Origin: Oscillospiraceae bacterium
GTDB lineage: Bacteria > Bacillota > Clostridia > Oscillospirales > Ruminococcaceae
DNA length: 64,000 nt
Direction: 5' to 3'
Assembly: GCA_017462785.1 (NCBI GenBank)
Contig: JAFTQJ010000055.1
Span: 62,001-126,000 of the forward strand
Positions 46,716 through 54,918 of this stretch are shown one piece after another. Below the pieces are notes generated by a model that saw only the letters and a list, made by a program, of their open reading frames with translations, ran no database searches and was not told where the DNA came from. Every line of letters starts with the position of its first letter. The first letter of the stretch is position 1. The position numbers and the translations under genes were made by a program.

Positions 46716-47629
46716 AGCTGTGCCAGCCTTCTGATCGTGCGGATCTGCCCAGCATGTTCGAGCAGAACGCAGTAGCGGAATACGCCTGCTTCAAGCAGCG
46801 GACGCAGTACGGGGCGGCGATGCAGATCCTCCGCACTGCCGGCGTGACAGCTTGCAGCGAACTGCACACCGCATCCGGCAGCTTGCAGGATCGCCTGTAC
46901 ATCCTGCTGGGTGCTGATCTCGTCACAGACGATGCAGTCGGGCGTGAGTACCCGAAGTGCGGTCAGGATGCCGGCGGCACGGGGATAGCCGTCGAGCACG
47001 TCCGTTTTCTGCCCGACATCGTGCTGCGGTACCCCACGCAGAACGGCGGCAAGCTCTCCCCTTTCGTCCACAAGGGATGTCCGGAAGCGATCACCGAGCA
47101 GACGGCAGAGATCACGGAGCATCGTAGTTTTTCCGCTTCCGACCGTTCCGGCGATCAGGATGCCTGCCGGCTGTGTTCCGATCCGCTGGAGGATGGGTTC
47201 TGCAATGCCCCTGTATTCTCCGGCGATGCGGAAATTGAGTCCGCTGATGTGCCGCAGTGTCCGCAGACCGTCACCCTGCATGGATGCAGTGCCGCAGATG
47301 CCGACCCTGCACCCTCCCCTGATGGTCACGAAGCCCTCCGCAATGTCGTGTTCGTGGCTGTAAAGCGAGTAGGAGCAGACTGCCTGAAAGCTCCGTGCGA
47401 TCTCCTCCGTGCTCATGCAAAGAGCCTGCTGAGGGTCATCGGTGAATGTACCGGAGGGAGTGAGAAATCGTTCCTTACCGGCGGTGCAGATGCCGACCGG
47501 ACGGCTGCTTCTCAGGCGGATCTCCTGTATCTGCTGCATGTCCGGCGGAAGCATCTGAATGCTCAGGCGGACGGACGGGGGCAGATATTCCAGTATGCTT
47601 TTCAGATTTTCATGTGCTTGCATGTGCAT
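46712..47629 (-). CDS. spoIIIAA: Stage III sporulation protein AA (secretion-type ATPase)
   Basis: 305 aa motor of the sporulation channel. Walker A is GTVGSGKTTMLRDLCR, followed by VDERGELAA and the Walker B-like CIVCDEIST; ASCHAGSAEDL follows. ATG 47629 or 47623 are both possible; AAAGGAAG lies 4 or 10 bases ahead. First gene of spoIIIA, with a candidate sigma-E promoter immediately upstream. Confidence 0.94.
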   Translation of the reverse strand: MHMQAHENLKSILEYLPPSVRLSIQMLPPDMQQIQEIRLRSSRPVGICTAGKERFLTPSGTFTDDPQQALCMSTEEIARSFQAVCSYSLYSHEHDIAEGFVTIRGGCRVGICGTASMQGDGLRTLRHISGLNFRIAGEYRGIAEPILQRIGTQPAGILIAGTVGSGKTTMLRDLCRLLGDRFRTSLVDERGELAAVLRGVPQHDVGQKTDVLDGYPRAAGILTALRVLTPDCIVCDEISTQQDVQAILQAAGCGVQFAASCHAGSAEDLHRRPVLRPLLEAGVFRYCVLLEHAGQIRTIRRLAQL

Positions 47630-47647
47630 CACTTCCTTTTCTGTTCC

Positions 47648-47676
47648 ATCCTATGCCCGTCCAAAGGGAAGTATGC
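47648..47676 (-). promoter_or_regulatory. Candidate sigma-E-type promoter of spoIIIA
   Basis: On the minus strand GCATACT (47670-47676), 14 bases, CATAGGAT (47648-47655). The sigma-E consensus is roughly KMATATT, 14 bases, CATACAMT; this matches 6 of 7 and 6 of 8. The spoIIIAA start is some 20 bases downstream, leaving a very short leader. No sigma-A-type pair is visible in the same gap. Confidence 0.5.
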
Positions 47677-47678
47677 AT

Positions 47679-47707
47679 AAAAAATCACCCCGCAGTCAGC
47701 GGGGTGA
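47679..47707 (-). terminator. Terminator after the LTA-synthase/exported protein pair
   Basis: TCACCCCGC and GCGGGGTGA form a perfect 9-bp stem around a 5-base loop, followed on the minus strand by TTTTTT. It separates this pair from spoIIIA. Confidence 0.88.
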
Positions 47708-47710
47708 ATC

Positions 47711-48154
47711 TCAGTTCAGGATGGCATCAAACCATTTCAAATCAAGCAAAGTGAGATAGGAACGGAAATCGGGACGAAGCGTTTCGCCATCACGGTGAAT
47801 TTCTCCGACAATATCCCAGCCGCTGCAATGGAGCGTTTGCGTTTCCGCATCCAGTGTTCCGTACACGAGAAAGTGTTCGCCATGATATGCAGCACTGGAA
47901 AGCCATTTTTCCGGTGAGCTGCCGGTCATGATGGGAACGAATACAAGCTGGGAATCCCATTCTCCGGATACATCGCCATAGCAGATCCACAAAGGACCGT
48001 CCGTACTGCCTTCCGAGATGTGATGAACGAGGTAGTACTCCTCTTTTTTGGCATCCTCCTCGGAAGAAAGAGCGATTTTAACCGGAACAAACACCGGTGC
48101 AGCCAAAAGCACCGCCGCACAGATCCCGATCAGCAGGCGGCGTTTGCGGCTCAT
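47711..48154 (-). CDS. Small exported or membrane-anchored protein of unknown function
   Basis: 147 aa, not recognised. A positive N-terminus (MSRKRR) and one hydrophobic helix (LLIGICAAVLLAAPVFVPV) precede a soluble region with many aromatic residues (GPLWICYGDVSGEWDSQLVF; AAYHGEHFLVYGTLDAETQ), suggesting an OB-like or beta-rich extracellular domain. Its start overlaps the stop of the LTA-synthase-like gene by four bases, so the two are translated together. Confidence 0.7.
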   Translation of the reverse strand: MSRKRRLLIGICAAVLLAAPVFVPVKIALSSEEDAKKEEYYLVHHISEGSTDGPLWICYGDVSGEWDSQLVFVPIMTGSSPEKWLSSAAYHGEHFLVYGTLDAETQTLHCSGWDIVGEIHRDGETLRPDFRSYLTLLDLKWFDAILN

Positions 48155-49938
48155 TCGCTCACCTCTGCCTCATCAAACATCCGGTAATACTGCAAATGCT
48201 GGTATTCCTTGACCTGCTCGGAATTCTGGAGGAGTGTACGCAGAGGGAGGTAATTGCCCTGTGCATCCACTGCACCGTAGGAATTGACCGCAGGGTATTC
48301 TTCCATCAGCTCCATGCGGAATACATCCCAGCTGTCCAGCGGAAGTCCGGCATTTTCCTTGAGGATCGCAGAAAGATAGTTCAGGCTTGTGACCTCATGC
48401 TCCTCCCAGTCCACATCGTAATTTGCCCACATCACATAGGGCACGGTGTAGTTTGCTTCACGGACTGCCACGGCATCCGCAGGATCGGCAAACAGACGCT
48501 CATAGGGCAGATCCAGTGACGGCTGGTGGTCGCCGAACATGAGGATGATCGTATCCTCGGGGTAATTCTCGAAATATGTAATCAGCTTTTTGAGAGCCTT
48601 GTCGCTCTCGTGGGCAACGGTCAGATACTGGTTGACCTCATCGGATGCATCCTTGCAGAATTCCTCTGCTTCAAAATCCGCACCCTCATAGCCGTAGGAA
48701 CCGTGGTTTTGAATGGTGACATTGAAAATGAACTGCGGCTCTCCATCCGGCTTTTCCTCCATCAGCTCAAAGAGCTTGCGGTAGTTTTCGGAGTCGCTGA
48801 CAAAGCCTCGGATATAGTCAAGATCGCCGAAATAGAGGGATTCATCCGTTTCCTCCGGCAATGTTTCCAGCATTTCCTCCGTCACTTCGCCGAAATCCTC
48901 GCCGGTAACAAAGCTGTCAAAGCCCATCAGCGGATAATTGTTGTCACGGTTCCATTCAATGCCGTGGTAGGGATGCACCGCAGTTGTGGCGTAGCCCATT
49001 TCTTTGAGGGATGCGGCAATGGAACCAATGGGCTGTTCAATGAACTGGTTGTACGGCACCGCTGTCACGGGCAGGAATGCCATGGAATTGCCGGTCAGGA
49101 ATTCCCACTCCGACTGGCAGGTGTAGCCGCCGAACACGGAAACAAGAGCCTTTCCTTTGATGCAGTTTTCGTCCATGCTGTGGAGGTACGGGAGCACATC
49201 CTGCGTCAACGGCAGCTCGCCGACCAGATCATAGTCCGCAAGGGATTCGTTCATGACAACGATAATGTTCGGGCGGTCGTGGTTCTGCACGGTCAGGCTG
49301 GTCTGGAGAACATGCTCCGCAGCCGCCTTGCTGTATCCGGTCGGCTCTTCAATGTCGTGCTGCTTCGCTTCGACATAGAGCGAGTAAAGCACGCCGTTTT
49401 CCTTGGTGAAACGATTGATGTCGAACTTGATATCGCCGTCGCTGTGATCCTCCAGATTCAGGAACAGAGCCGCCGGAAGTGCCGCACAGAAGGTTGCCGC
49501 ACCACGCTTGAGCATCCGGCTTTTGAGGGGCTTGTCATCAAATTCACGGAGCAGGTAGAGTGTACTGCCCAGAAGCAGGGCACTGAAAATCGTGTCACGC
49601 ACCATTACAGCAGTGACCTCAAAGCTGTATCTGCCGGACAGCCGCATGGCATCTGCAAGGCAGAAGAAATCGCTGATCTGGAACGCCACGGATCGTGCGT
49701 TGATCGAAAATTCGTTGGCGATCGACAAAGCAAGCATCACGATGGTAATGCCGATCAGCGAGGGACGCAGGCGGCGAAACAGCACCAGAAAGACTGCGTA
49801 CACGATGAAAAGCAGCAGGATATTGAAAAGCTGGACGTACCAGACAACATTGAAATACAGGGCAATTTCCAGCAGAACAGGAAATAAAAGTGCCAGAATT
49901 GTGACGGCTTTTTCACTTTTGACAACGGGTATTTTCAT
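48151..49938 (-). CDS. LTA synthase family phosphoglycerol/phosphoethanolamine transferase
   Basis: 595 aa. About five N-terminal membrane helices, then an extracellular sulfatase-fold domain. Metal ligand Glu231 in VVMNESLADYD and nucleophile Thr273 in FGGYTCQSEWEFLTGNS match LtaS; later ligands are in LMFGDHQPSLDLP. Such enzymes build lipoteichoic acid from phosphatidylglycerol or decorate surface glycans; which one this does is unknown. Two perfect sigma-A-type promoters precede it, 100-200 bases upstream. Confidence 0.9.
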   Translation of the reverse strand: MKIPVVKSEKAVTILALLFPVLLEIALYFNVVWYVQLFNILLLFIVYAVFLVLFRRLRPSLIGITIVMLALSIANEFSINARSVAFQISDFFCLADAMRLSGRYSFEVTAVMVRDTIFSALLLGSTLYLLREFDDKPLKSRMLKRGAATFCAALPAALFLNLEDHSDGDIKFDINRFTKENGVLYSLYVEAKQHDIEEPTGYSKAAAEHVLQTSLTVQNHDRPNIIVVMNESLADYDLVGELPLTQDVLPYLHSMDENCIKGKALVSVFGGYTCQSEWEFLTGNSMAFLPVTAVPYNQFIEQPIGSIAASLKEMGYATTAVHPYHGIEWNRDNNYPLMGFDSFVTGEDFGEVTEEMLETLPEETDESLYFGDLDYIRGFVSDSENYRKLFELMEEKPDGEPQFIFNVTIQNHGSYGYEGADFEAEEFCKDASDEVNQYLTVAHESDKALKKLITYFENYPEDTIILMFGDHQPSLDLPYERLFADPADAVAVREANYTVPYVMWANYDVDWEEHEVTSLNYLSAILKENAGLPLDSWDVFRMELMEEYPAVNSYGAVDAQGNYLPLRTLLQNSEQVKEYQHLQYYRMFDEAEVSE

Positions 49939-50038
49939 AGGCTCCTCCTTGCAGATTGGTTGTTTTTCTCCAGATGCACATCGAATCCCCTGCGGATATT
50001 GTGCAGAATTACCAAAAGCATCTTCTTTCTTTTATACA

Positions 50039-50067
50039 AGTATACCAGATTTCGACATTAATGTCAA
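50039..50067 (-). promoter_or_regulatory. Proximal promoter P2 of the LTA-synthase-like gene
   Basis: On the minus strand TTGACA (50062-50067), 17 bases, TATACT (50039-50044), about 100 bases before the start codon. Confidence 0.8.
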
Positions 50068-50109
50068 GGCGTTGGGAATTAAGATTTCTTTAAAATCCGT
50101 AGAAACTTA

Positions 50110-50134
50110 ACTGTATTAGTTCTTATCATACAGT
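50110..50134. promoter_or_regulatory. Inverted repeat across the P1 transcription start
   Basis: ACTGTAT and ATACAGT, perfect 7-bp arms separated by 11 bases; the distal arm overlaps the last three bases of the P1 -10 box. The position suits a repressor site. Confidence 0.4.
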
Positions 50135-50160
50135 ATAGCACAGAAAATGAGATTTGTCAA
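50132..50160 (-). promoter_or_regulatory. Distal promoter P1 of the LTA-synthase-like gene
   Basis: On the minus strand TTGACA (50155-50160), 17 bases, TATACT (50132-50137). Its -35 box lies 14 bases from the -35 box of the divergent NADAR gene promoter. Confidence 0.8.
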
Positions 50161-50174
50161 GGGGGTGTGCAGAA

Positions 50175-50203
50175 CTTGACAACAGTTCCGGAATATGTTA
50201 TGA
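50175..50203 (+). promoter_or_regulatory. Promoter of the NADAR gene
   Basis: TTGACA (50175-50180), 17 bases, TATGAT (50198-50203), about 34 bases before the start codon. Confidence 0.8.
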
Positions 50204-50236
50204 TAGCAGCAAATCACAACGAAGGGAGAATCCAAT

Positions 50237-50785
50237 ATGCAATACACAAGAGCATCACTCATCGAACGTGCGGAAAGCGGCGAAACACTGAAATACCTGT
50301 TTTTCTGGGGACACCAGCCCCCGGCGGACGGAACGGTGGGCAAATCCTGCCTGAGCCAGTGGTGGGACTGCCGTTTTATCGTGGATGATATCCCCTATCA
50401 CACAGCGGAACAGTACATGATGGCACAGAAGGCTCTGCTCTTCGGAGATTCCGAAATACAGGCAAAAATCATGGAGGCTTCACATCCGATGGAATACAAG
50501 CAGCTCGGAAGACAGATCCGGCATTTTGATGAAGCCGTCTGGAATCAGAAGCGGACGGCGATCGTCATCCGTGGCAATTATGCCAAATTTGCACAAAACG
50601 CAGATTTAGTGCAATTTCTGCTTGGAACGAATGACCGGATCCTTGTGGAAGCAAGTCCCCGTGACCGGATCTGGGGTATCGGCATCAGCGAAAAGAATCC
50701 GGACTGCATGCATCCTTCCCGCTGGCGTGGTGAAAACCTGCTCGGCTTCTGTCTGATGGAGGTGCGGGATCTGCTGAAACATTAG
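50237..50785 (+). CDS. NADAR domain protein (YbiA-like)
   Basis: 182 aa. Motifs LSQWWDCRF, YHTAEQYMMAQKALLFGD, and DRIWGIGISE with SRWRGENLLGFCLMEVRD define the NADAR/YbiA fold. Known members hydrolyse N-glycosidic bonds, either removing reactive riboflavin intermediates or reversing ADP-ribosylation of guanine in DNA. Neither partner type is adjacent here. GAAGGGAG precedes ATG 50237. Confidence 0.9.
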   Translation: MQYTRASLIERAESGETLKYLFFWGHQPPADGTVGKSCLSQWWDCRFIVDDIPYHTAEQYMMAQKALLFGDSEIQAKIMEASHPMEYKQLGRQIRHFDEAVWNQKRTAIVIRGNYAKFAQNADLVQFLLGTNDRILVEASPRDRIWGIGISEKNPDCMHPSRWRGENLLGFCLMEVRDLLKH

Positions 50786-50856
50786 CCCTCCCCTCCTCCG
50801 CTGTCCTGAAGTGCACTATACATTTTGCAATATTTTGTAAATTTTTTTAAATTTTA

Positions 50857-50885
50857 TTGTCAAAGTGAATTTAATGTGCTATAAT
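50857..50885 (+). promoter_or_regulatory. Promoter of the ArsC/Spx-like gene
   Basis: TTGTCA (50857-50862), 17 bases, TATAAT (50880-50885), followed about 25 bases later by GGAGG. Confidence 0.78.
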
Positions 50886-50924
50886 AGTAAAGTGACATCA
50901 TATTAACAGACTGGAGGAATGCAT

Positions 50925-51275
50925 ATGTTACTGCTCTGCTACCCCAACTGCAAAACCTGCCGGAAGGCAATGGACTGGCTCCAGACAAAGGGACACACAT
51001 ATAGTGAACGCAATATCAAGGAACAGAACCCGACCTATGAGGAGCTTTCCGATTGGTACAAAAAAAGCGGTCTGCCGCTGAAGCGTTTTTTCAACACCAG
51101 CGGCCATCTTTACAAGGATCTCCAGCTCAAGGACAAGCTGGCGGACATGACCGAGGAGGAACAGCTGCGGCTGCTCGCAACCAATGGAATGCTGGTGAAG
51201 CGTCCCCTGCTGGTGCTGGAGGATTCGGTTCTGGTGGGATTCCGTGAAAGTGACTGGTGGCTCAGACTCAGATGA
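50925..51275 (+). CDS. ArsC/Spx family thioredoxin-fold protein
   Basis: 116 aa. Begins LLLCYPNCKTCRKAMDWLQ with a CxxC pair at Cys9 and Cys12, then NTSGHLYKDLQLKDKLADM and NGMLVKRPLLVLEDSVLVGF, the standard ArsC/Spx/YffB layout. True arsenate reductases and the redox regulator Spx both belong here. The conserved RPLL segment fits either, and no ars genes are near. ATG 50925 is preferred because GGAGG lies 7 bases ahead; the ATG two codons earlier is too close to it. Confidence 0.88.
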   Translation: MLLLCYPNCKTCRKAMDWLQTKGHTYSERNIKEQNPTYEELSDWYKKSGLPLKRFFNTSGHLYKDLQLKDKLADMTEEEQLRLLATNGMLVKRPLLVLEDSVLVGFRESDWWLRLR

Positions 51276-51299
51276 TGTTGTCCGGTTTGAAAAAAGAAC

Positions 51300-51335
51300 A
51301 ACGGGGGTGCCTCCTGCGAAGCACTCCCGTTTTTG
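51300..51335. terminator. Bidirectional terminator between the ArsC-like and GH43 genes
   Basis: ACGGGGGTGC pairs with GCACTCCCGT (one G-T) around a 10-base loop. TTTTTG follows on the plus strand and, a few bases out, TTTTTT on the minus strand. Confidence 0.8.
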
Positions 51336-52844
51336 CTATTTTTCGAGATTTTCACAGATGAAGTTCGTGAATTCGGCAAATTCGCTGCACTTTTCGCCCT
51401 GTGCGTACAAGCCGATCATCACGCCTGTGAAATTGCCTGCCACCTCGGTGGAAAGATACTTTGTCTGGGCACTTCCAAGGTCGTACAGTTTACCGCCGCA
51501 TTCAGCCTTGAACTGATAAACATAGTTGGAGCATTCCACGATAAGCCGTGCGGCATCGCAATTTGCGGGAAACGGAATATTGCCGTCCGTCACAACAAGA
51601 TCACCGATCTGACGGCGGCGGATGATCTCATAGCCGCTTTCTGTCGGCCGTACTGCGATCTCATAGTGCTGTTCAGGGGTCATGTACATGGTGATGCCTG
51701 CTTCCTGTGCACTTTTTCTGACTGTGCAGGAGATGTGCAGGTTCATTTCCTGCTGCCGCATGCCGAGGAAGGTCGGGTTTGCACCGGCATCGGAAAGCAA
51801 TGTGCCGTTGCTGCGGAGGAGGACTTTCCCGTTCTCAAATGCATAATCCCCCTGCACCGGATTTCCCATAAAGCACCAATCCACGCCGATTTTTGTGTTT
51901 GTAAAATACTTGTCCGGCACCGGATGCTGCACGACATCCTCCGGAATGCGGTCGGTTTCCATCTCTGCACGGGTGGTGCCGTTCACGCCGGCTGTGAACC
52001 AGCCGTCAGCATCAAATGTCACCGGAACGAGGTACACCTCTCTGCCGGTGATGTGGTGCATCACCCAATTGCCGATCTGACGGAAGCCGAGGTGCACCAT
52101 CCACCAATTGCCCTGCGGATCTTGCACGAGGTCGGCGTGGCCGCAGCCCTGAATCTGATAGCCGCCGAGATTGCGGTTGGTCAGTACGGGGTTCTTGGCG
52201 TAGGATGTAAACGGGCCATTGACCGCATCGCCCTTGGCATACACCACCATATGCCCGTACTCCGTGCCGCCCTCGGATGCCATGAGGTAGTAGCTGCCGT
52301 TGATCTTGTAAAGGTGCGGACTTTCGAGGAATCTGCCGCCGCAGCCCTCCCAGACCGGAACCGCCTCCGTCAGCTTTCTGCCGGTTGCAATGTCAATCTC
52401 ACACTGGTAGATGCGGGCGATCCCCTGTTCGTCGGTGCCGTTGCTCATGAAGTAGGCTTTGCTGTCCTCAAAGTAGAGGGAGGGGTCAATGCCGCCCTGC
52501 TCCACATAGATCGGGTCGGACCATTCGCCGTGAATGTCGTCCGTCCAGACATAGAAATTACCGCCGTTTGTGACGTTGGTCGTGACCATGTAAAACCTGC
52601 CTTCGTTGTAACGGATGGTAGGGGCGTAGATGCCGCCGACGGAATTGGCATTCTGAAGCGGAAGCTGGCTCTCACGGGTCAGCACATGCCCGATCTGCGT
52701 CCAGTTGACCAGATCTCTGCTCTCGAACAGCGGCACACCGGGGAAGAACTGAAATGAACTGCAAACGAGGTAATAGGTATCCCCTGCACGGCAGATACTG
52801 GGGTCCGGAAAAAAGCCGGGAATGACGGGATTTCGGTATTTCAT
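51336..52844 (-). CDS. Glycoside hydrolase family 43 (xylosidase/arabinofuranosidase-like)
   Basis: 502 aa, no signal peptide, so it acts on imported oligosaccharides. A five-bladed propeller carries base Asp14 in PGFFPDPSICR, Asp120 in GGIDPSLYF and acid Glu174 in RFLESPHLYK; a C-terminal beta-sandwich follows (about 310-502). The layout fits the GH43 beta-xylosidase/alpha-L-arabinofuranosidase group. The substrate is not settled by sequence. GGAGGAG precedes ATG 52844. A terminator after it and its own promoter make it a single-gene unit. Confidence 0.92.
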   Translation of the reverse strand: MKYRNPVIPGFFPDPSICRAGDTYYLVCSSFQFFPGVPLFESRDLVNWTQIGHVLTRESQLPLQNANSVGGIYAPTIRYNEGRFYMVTTNVTNGGNFYVWTDDIHGEWSDPIYVEQGGIDPSLYFEDSKAYFMSNGTDEQGIARIYQCEIDIATGRKLTEAVPVWEGCGGRFLESPHLYKINGSYYLMASEGGTEYGHMVVYAKGDAVNGPFTSYAKNPVLTNRNLGGYQIQGCGHADLVQDPQGNWWMVHLGFRQIGNWVMHHITGREVYLVPVTFDADGWFTAGVNGTTRAEMETDRIPEDVVQHPVPDKYFTNTKIGVDWCFMGNPVQGDYAFENGKVLLRSNGTLLSDAGANPTFLGMRQQEMNLHISCTVRKSAQEAGITMYMTPEQHYEIAVRPTESGYEIIRRRQIGDLVVTDGNIPFPANCDAARLIVECSNYVYQFKAECGGKLYDLGSAQTKYLSTEVAGNFTGVMIGLYAQGEKCSEFAEFTNFICENLEK

Positions 52845-52873
52845 AATGACTCCTCCATTGATTTGATGATTCC

Positions 52874-52903
52874 ATTATAGCATGGCGGACAAAGGTCTGT
52901 CAA
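52874..52903 (-). promoter_or_regulatory. Promoter of the GH43 gene
   Basis: On the minus strand TTGACA (52898-52903), 18 bases, TATAAT (52874-52879); both boxes are perfect and the spacing is one base over optimum. Confidence 0.75.
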
Positions 52904-52960
52904 TGTCAAAAAACGCATTGTATCATGCACTTTTATGCATTTCTGGATTAGGAGGTACAC

Positions 52961-53569
52961 ATGGAAATTAACGCATTTTATCAGAAAATCAAGTCGCTGC
53001 ACCGCACTGACCGGACGATTCTGGTCGGGATCGACGGGCTTGGGGGTGCAGGGAAAAGCACCATTGCAGACGAATTGCTGCACATGCTGGAGGAGGCTGG
53101 CGATCCGGCAGTTCTCCTGCATATGGATGATCTCATCCATCCTCGCTGCGTCCGCTACAATGCAGAGTATCCGGAATGGGAGTGCTATTATGATCTGCAA
53201 TGGCGGTATGACCTTTTGCTTTCGAAGATTCTGCATCCGGTAAGATCGGGGCAGTCCGTGGACACAGTGCTGGAATTCTATCAGCTTGCGGATGACAGCT
53301 ATCAGCTGCGGACGGTGCAGATTCCTGTGGGAAGTATCGTGATCGTGGAAGGGATCTTTTTGCAGCGAAAGGAGCTTGCAGGAATGTTTGATCTGACTGC
53401 TTATGTGGATGTGCCGGAGGAGGTACGTTTGCAAAGGGTTCTGAAAAGGGATGGTTACATCGGTAATTCGTCCGAAATTCAGGCGAAATATGAACGCCGG
53501 TACTTCCCTGCTGAACGGTATTATGTGCAGGAATGTGATCCTGCCTCGTCTGCGGATCTGATCCTGTAA
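52961..53569 (+). CDS. Uridine kinase-like P-loop NTPase
   Basis: 202 aa. Walker A VGIDGLGGAGKSTIADEL, LLHMDDLIHP in place of the usual DxFY motif, IVIVEGIFLQRKEL as Walker B region, and DVPEEVRLQRVLKRD as lid. This matches the uridine kinase/phosphoribulokinase superfamily, in which many members have unknown small-molecule substrates. AGGAGGT precedes ATG 52961. Divergent from GH43; only a weak promoter-like sequence (CTGTCA, 18 bases, TATCAT) was seen. Confidence 0.82.
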   Translation: MEINAFYQKIKSLHRTDRTILVGIDGLGGAGKSTIADELLHMLEEAGDPAVLLHMDDLIHPRCVRYNAEYPEWECYYDLQWRYDLLLSKILHPVRSGQSVDTVLEFYQLADDSYQLRTVQIPVGSIVIVEGIFLQRKELAGMFDLTAYVDVPEEVRLQRVLKRDGYIGNSSEIQAKYERRYFPAERYYVQECDPASSADLIL

Positions 53570-53571
53570 TC

Positions 53572-53602
53572 AAAAAACTCCTGCCGTCCGGCAGGAGTTT
53601 TT
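53572..53602. terminator. Bidirectional terminator between the kinase and SipW-like genes
   Basis: ACTCCTGCC and GGCAGGAGT form a perfect stem around GTCC, flanked by A and T runs that pair further and serve as T tracts in both directions. Confidence 0.9.
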
Positions 53603-53605
53603 GAA

Positions 53606-54730
53606 TTAAAGCTTCTTCTTTTCAGCTTCGAGAACACGGAGCAGATCATCAATGGAGCCGGATGCTGCAATATCCGGATTGATCTTCTGTCCGGTCTTGG
53701 CTGCACGGAATTCCGCAGGATTGATGATGTCATCAATGTTCGGAGCAGGCTCTGGCGGAGCAACAGGTCTGACAGGAGCTGACGGCTTTTGAGCAGACGG
53801 TGCGGAGAGGGGCGGTGCAAGCGGTACATTCTGTACCGGCTGCGGTGCTGCCGGAGCAGGTGTGCTCTGCTTTGCAGCGTTCTCCACTTCCTGAGAAGAG
53901 AAAATCTGCGTACCGGCTGTGCGGTTGCGGCTTGCCTCCTCGTAACGCTGTGCTTCCTCAATGTTCTGCTGCTGGATGCGGAACTTCATGGTACGCTCCT
54001 GTACCGCTTTCTGGTAGGGAGAGTTCTCATTGACCGGCTTTTTCTCAAAATGCTCAGAAATAGAGGACTTCTTTCGCTCCAGAGATTCTGCCGCAGGCGG
54101 TGCCTGACTCGGCTCAAACAGCGGATTGTCCGCACCCTTGGGCTTTCTGGTCATCATTTCCAGCTCTTCCATTTCGTCAAAGAGGAAATCTTCCTCATCC
54201 AGAACATCCGTACTTCCCTTTGCAATCTTTGCAAGCACCATGATAATCAGGATAACGCTGGGTACGACCAGCAGTGCCATAATGCCGCCGACGGATGTGG
54301 TGAAGTTGACATACTTGTAGAGATCCTTGCTCTGCCATTCACAGATTGCATAGATATTACCTCTCGGAATGGCGGTTTCGGTACCCTGTTCGAGTGCAGT
54401 TGCAGGATAGTAGCTGCTCGTGCCGTCCTCATTGACTGTGATCTGGTCAATCACACGCACAGCAGCGGTACCGTCACTCAGATTGCAGAGCACCTTGTTG
54501 CCCGGAGAAAGGCTTGCATTCGGTGCATCCTTTGCCATGATCAGGCAGTTCTGCGGTATGTCGGGCTGCATGTCAGCAGCTTCATGCATATATAAGTAGT
54601 AACCTGCAACCTTGGGAGTTTTACCGCCGGCAAACAGGATATTCGTGACTATGGTGGATGCCACAATCATCAGTAAAACGATCACGAGCAGGATCGCAAA
54701 AAGTGATCTGGCTTTTCGATTCTTATTCAC
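53606..54730 (-). CDS. SipW-like signal peptidase fold protein lacking catalytic residues
   Basis: 374 aa membrane protein. Helix 1 (about 9-33), an extracellular region resembling an S26B signal peptidase (ADMQPDIPQNCLIMAKDAP, then SPGNKVLCN and VRVIDQITVNEDG), helix 2 near 155-178, and a long cytoplasmic tail rich in Pro, Gln and charged residues. Active S26 enzymes have Ser-Met-x-Pro; here Asp53 replaces Ser. The expected catalytic His before the RI/RV strand is Val. Start: GTG 54730 with AAGGAG 8 bases ahead; no ATG there. It is probably an inactive homologue with a structural or regulatory role. Confidence 0.62.
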   Translation of the reverse strand: MNKNRKARSLFAILLVIVLLMIVASTIVTNILFAGGKTPKVAGYYLYMHEAADMQPDIPQNCLIMAKDAPNASLSPGNKVLCNLSDGTAAVRVIDQITVNEDGTSSYYPATALEQGTETAIPRGNIYAICEWQSKDLYKYVNFTTSVGGIMALLVVPSVILIIMVLAKIAKGSTDVLDEEDFLFDEMEELEMMTRKPKGADNPLFEPSQAPPAAESLERKKSSISEHFEKKPVNENSPYQKAVQERTMKFRIQQQNIEEAQRYEEASRNRTAGTQIFSSQEVENAAKQSTPAPAAPQPVQNVPLAPPLSAPSAQKPSAPVRPVAPPEPAPNIDDIINPAEFRAAKTGQKINPDIAASGSIDDLLRVLEAEKKKL

Positions 54731-54780
54731 GTTAGATTCTCCTTCCAATATACATTGAAAATGTAACTTCTCTGTAATCA

Positions 54781-54809
54781 ATTATACCACATCCCGAAGG
54801 ATTTTGCAA
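54781..54809 (-). promoter_or_regulatory. Promoter of the SipW-like gene
   Basis: On the minus strand TTGCAA (54804-54809), 17 bases, TATAAT (54781-54786). Confidence 0.7.
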
Positions 54810-54865
54810 GTAATTTTGCAAAAAAATTATCAGAAAATATACATTTTTTTGGAAGATTTGCAGAT

Positions 54866-54891
54866 AAAAAGGCGGTAGGATCGCTACCGCC
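54866..54891 (-). terminator. Terminator of rpsB-tsf
   Basis: GGCGGTAG and CTACCGCC form a perfect 8-bp stem around a 5-base loop, followed on the minus strand by TTTTT, 28 bases after the tsf stop. Confidence 0.88.
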
Positions 54892-54918
54892 TTCATTTCA
54901 CGAAATACGTTCGGGGAA

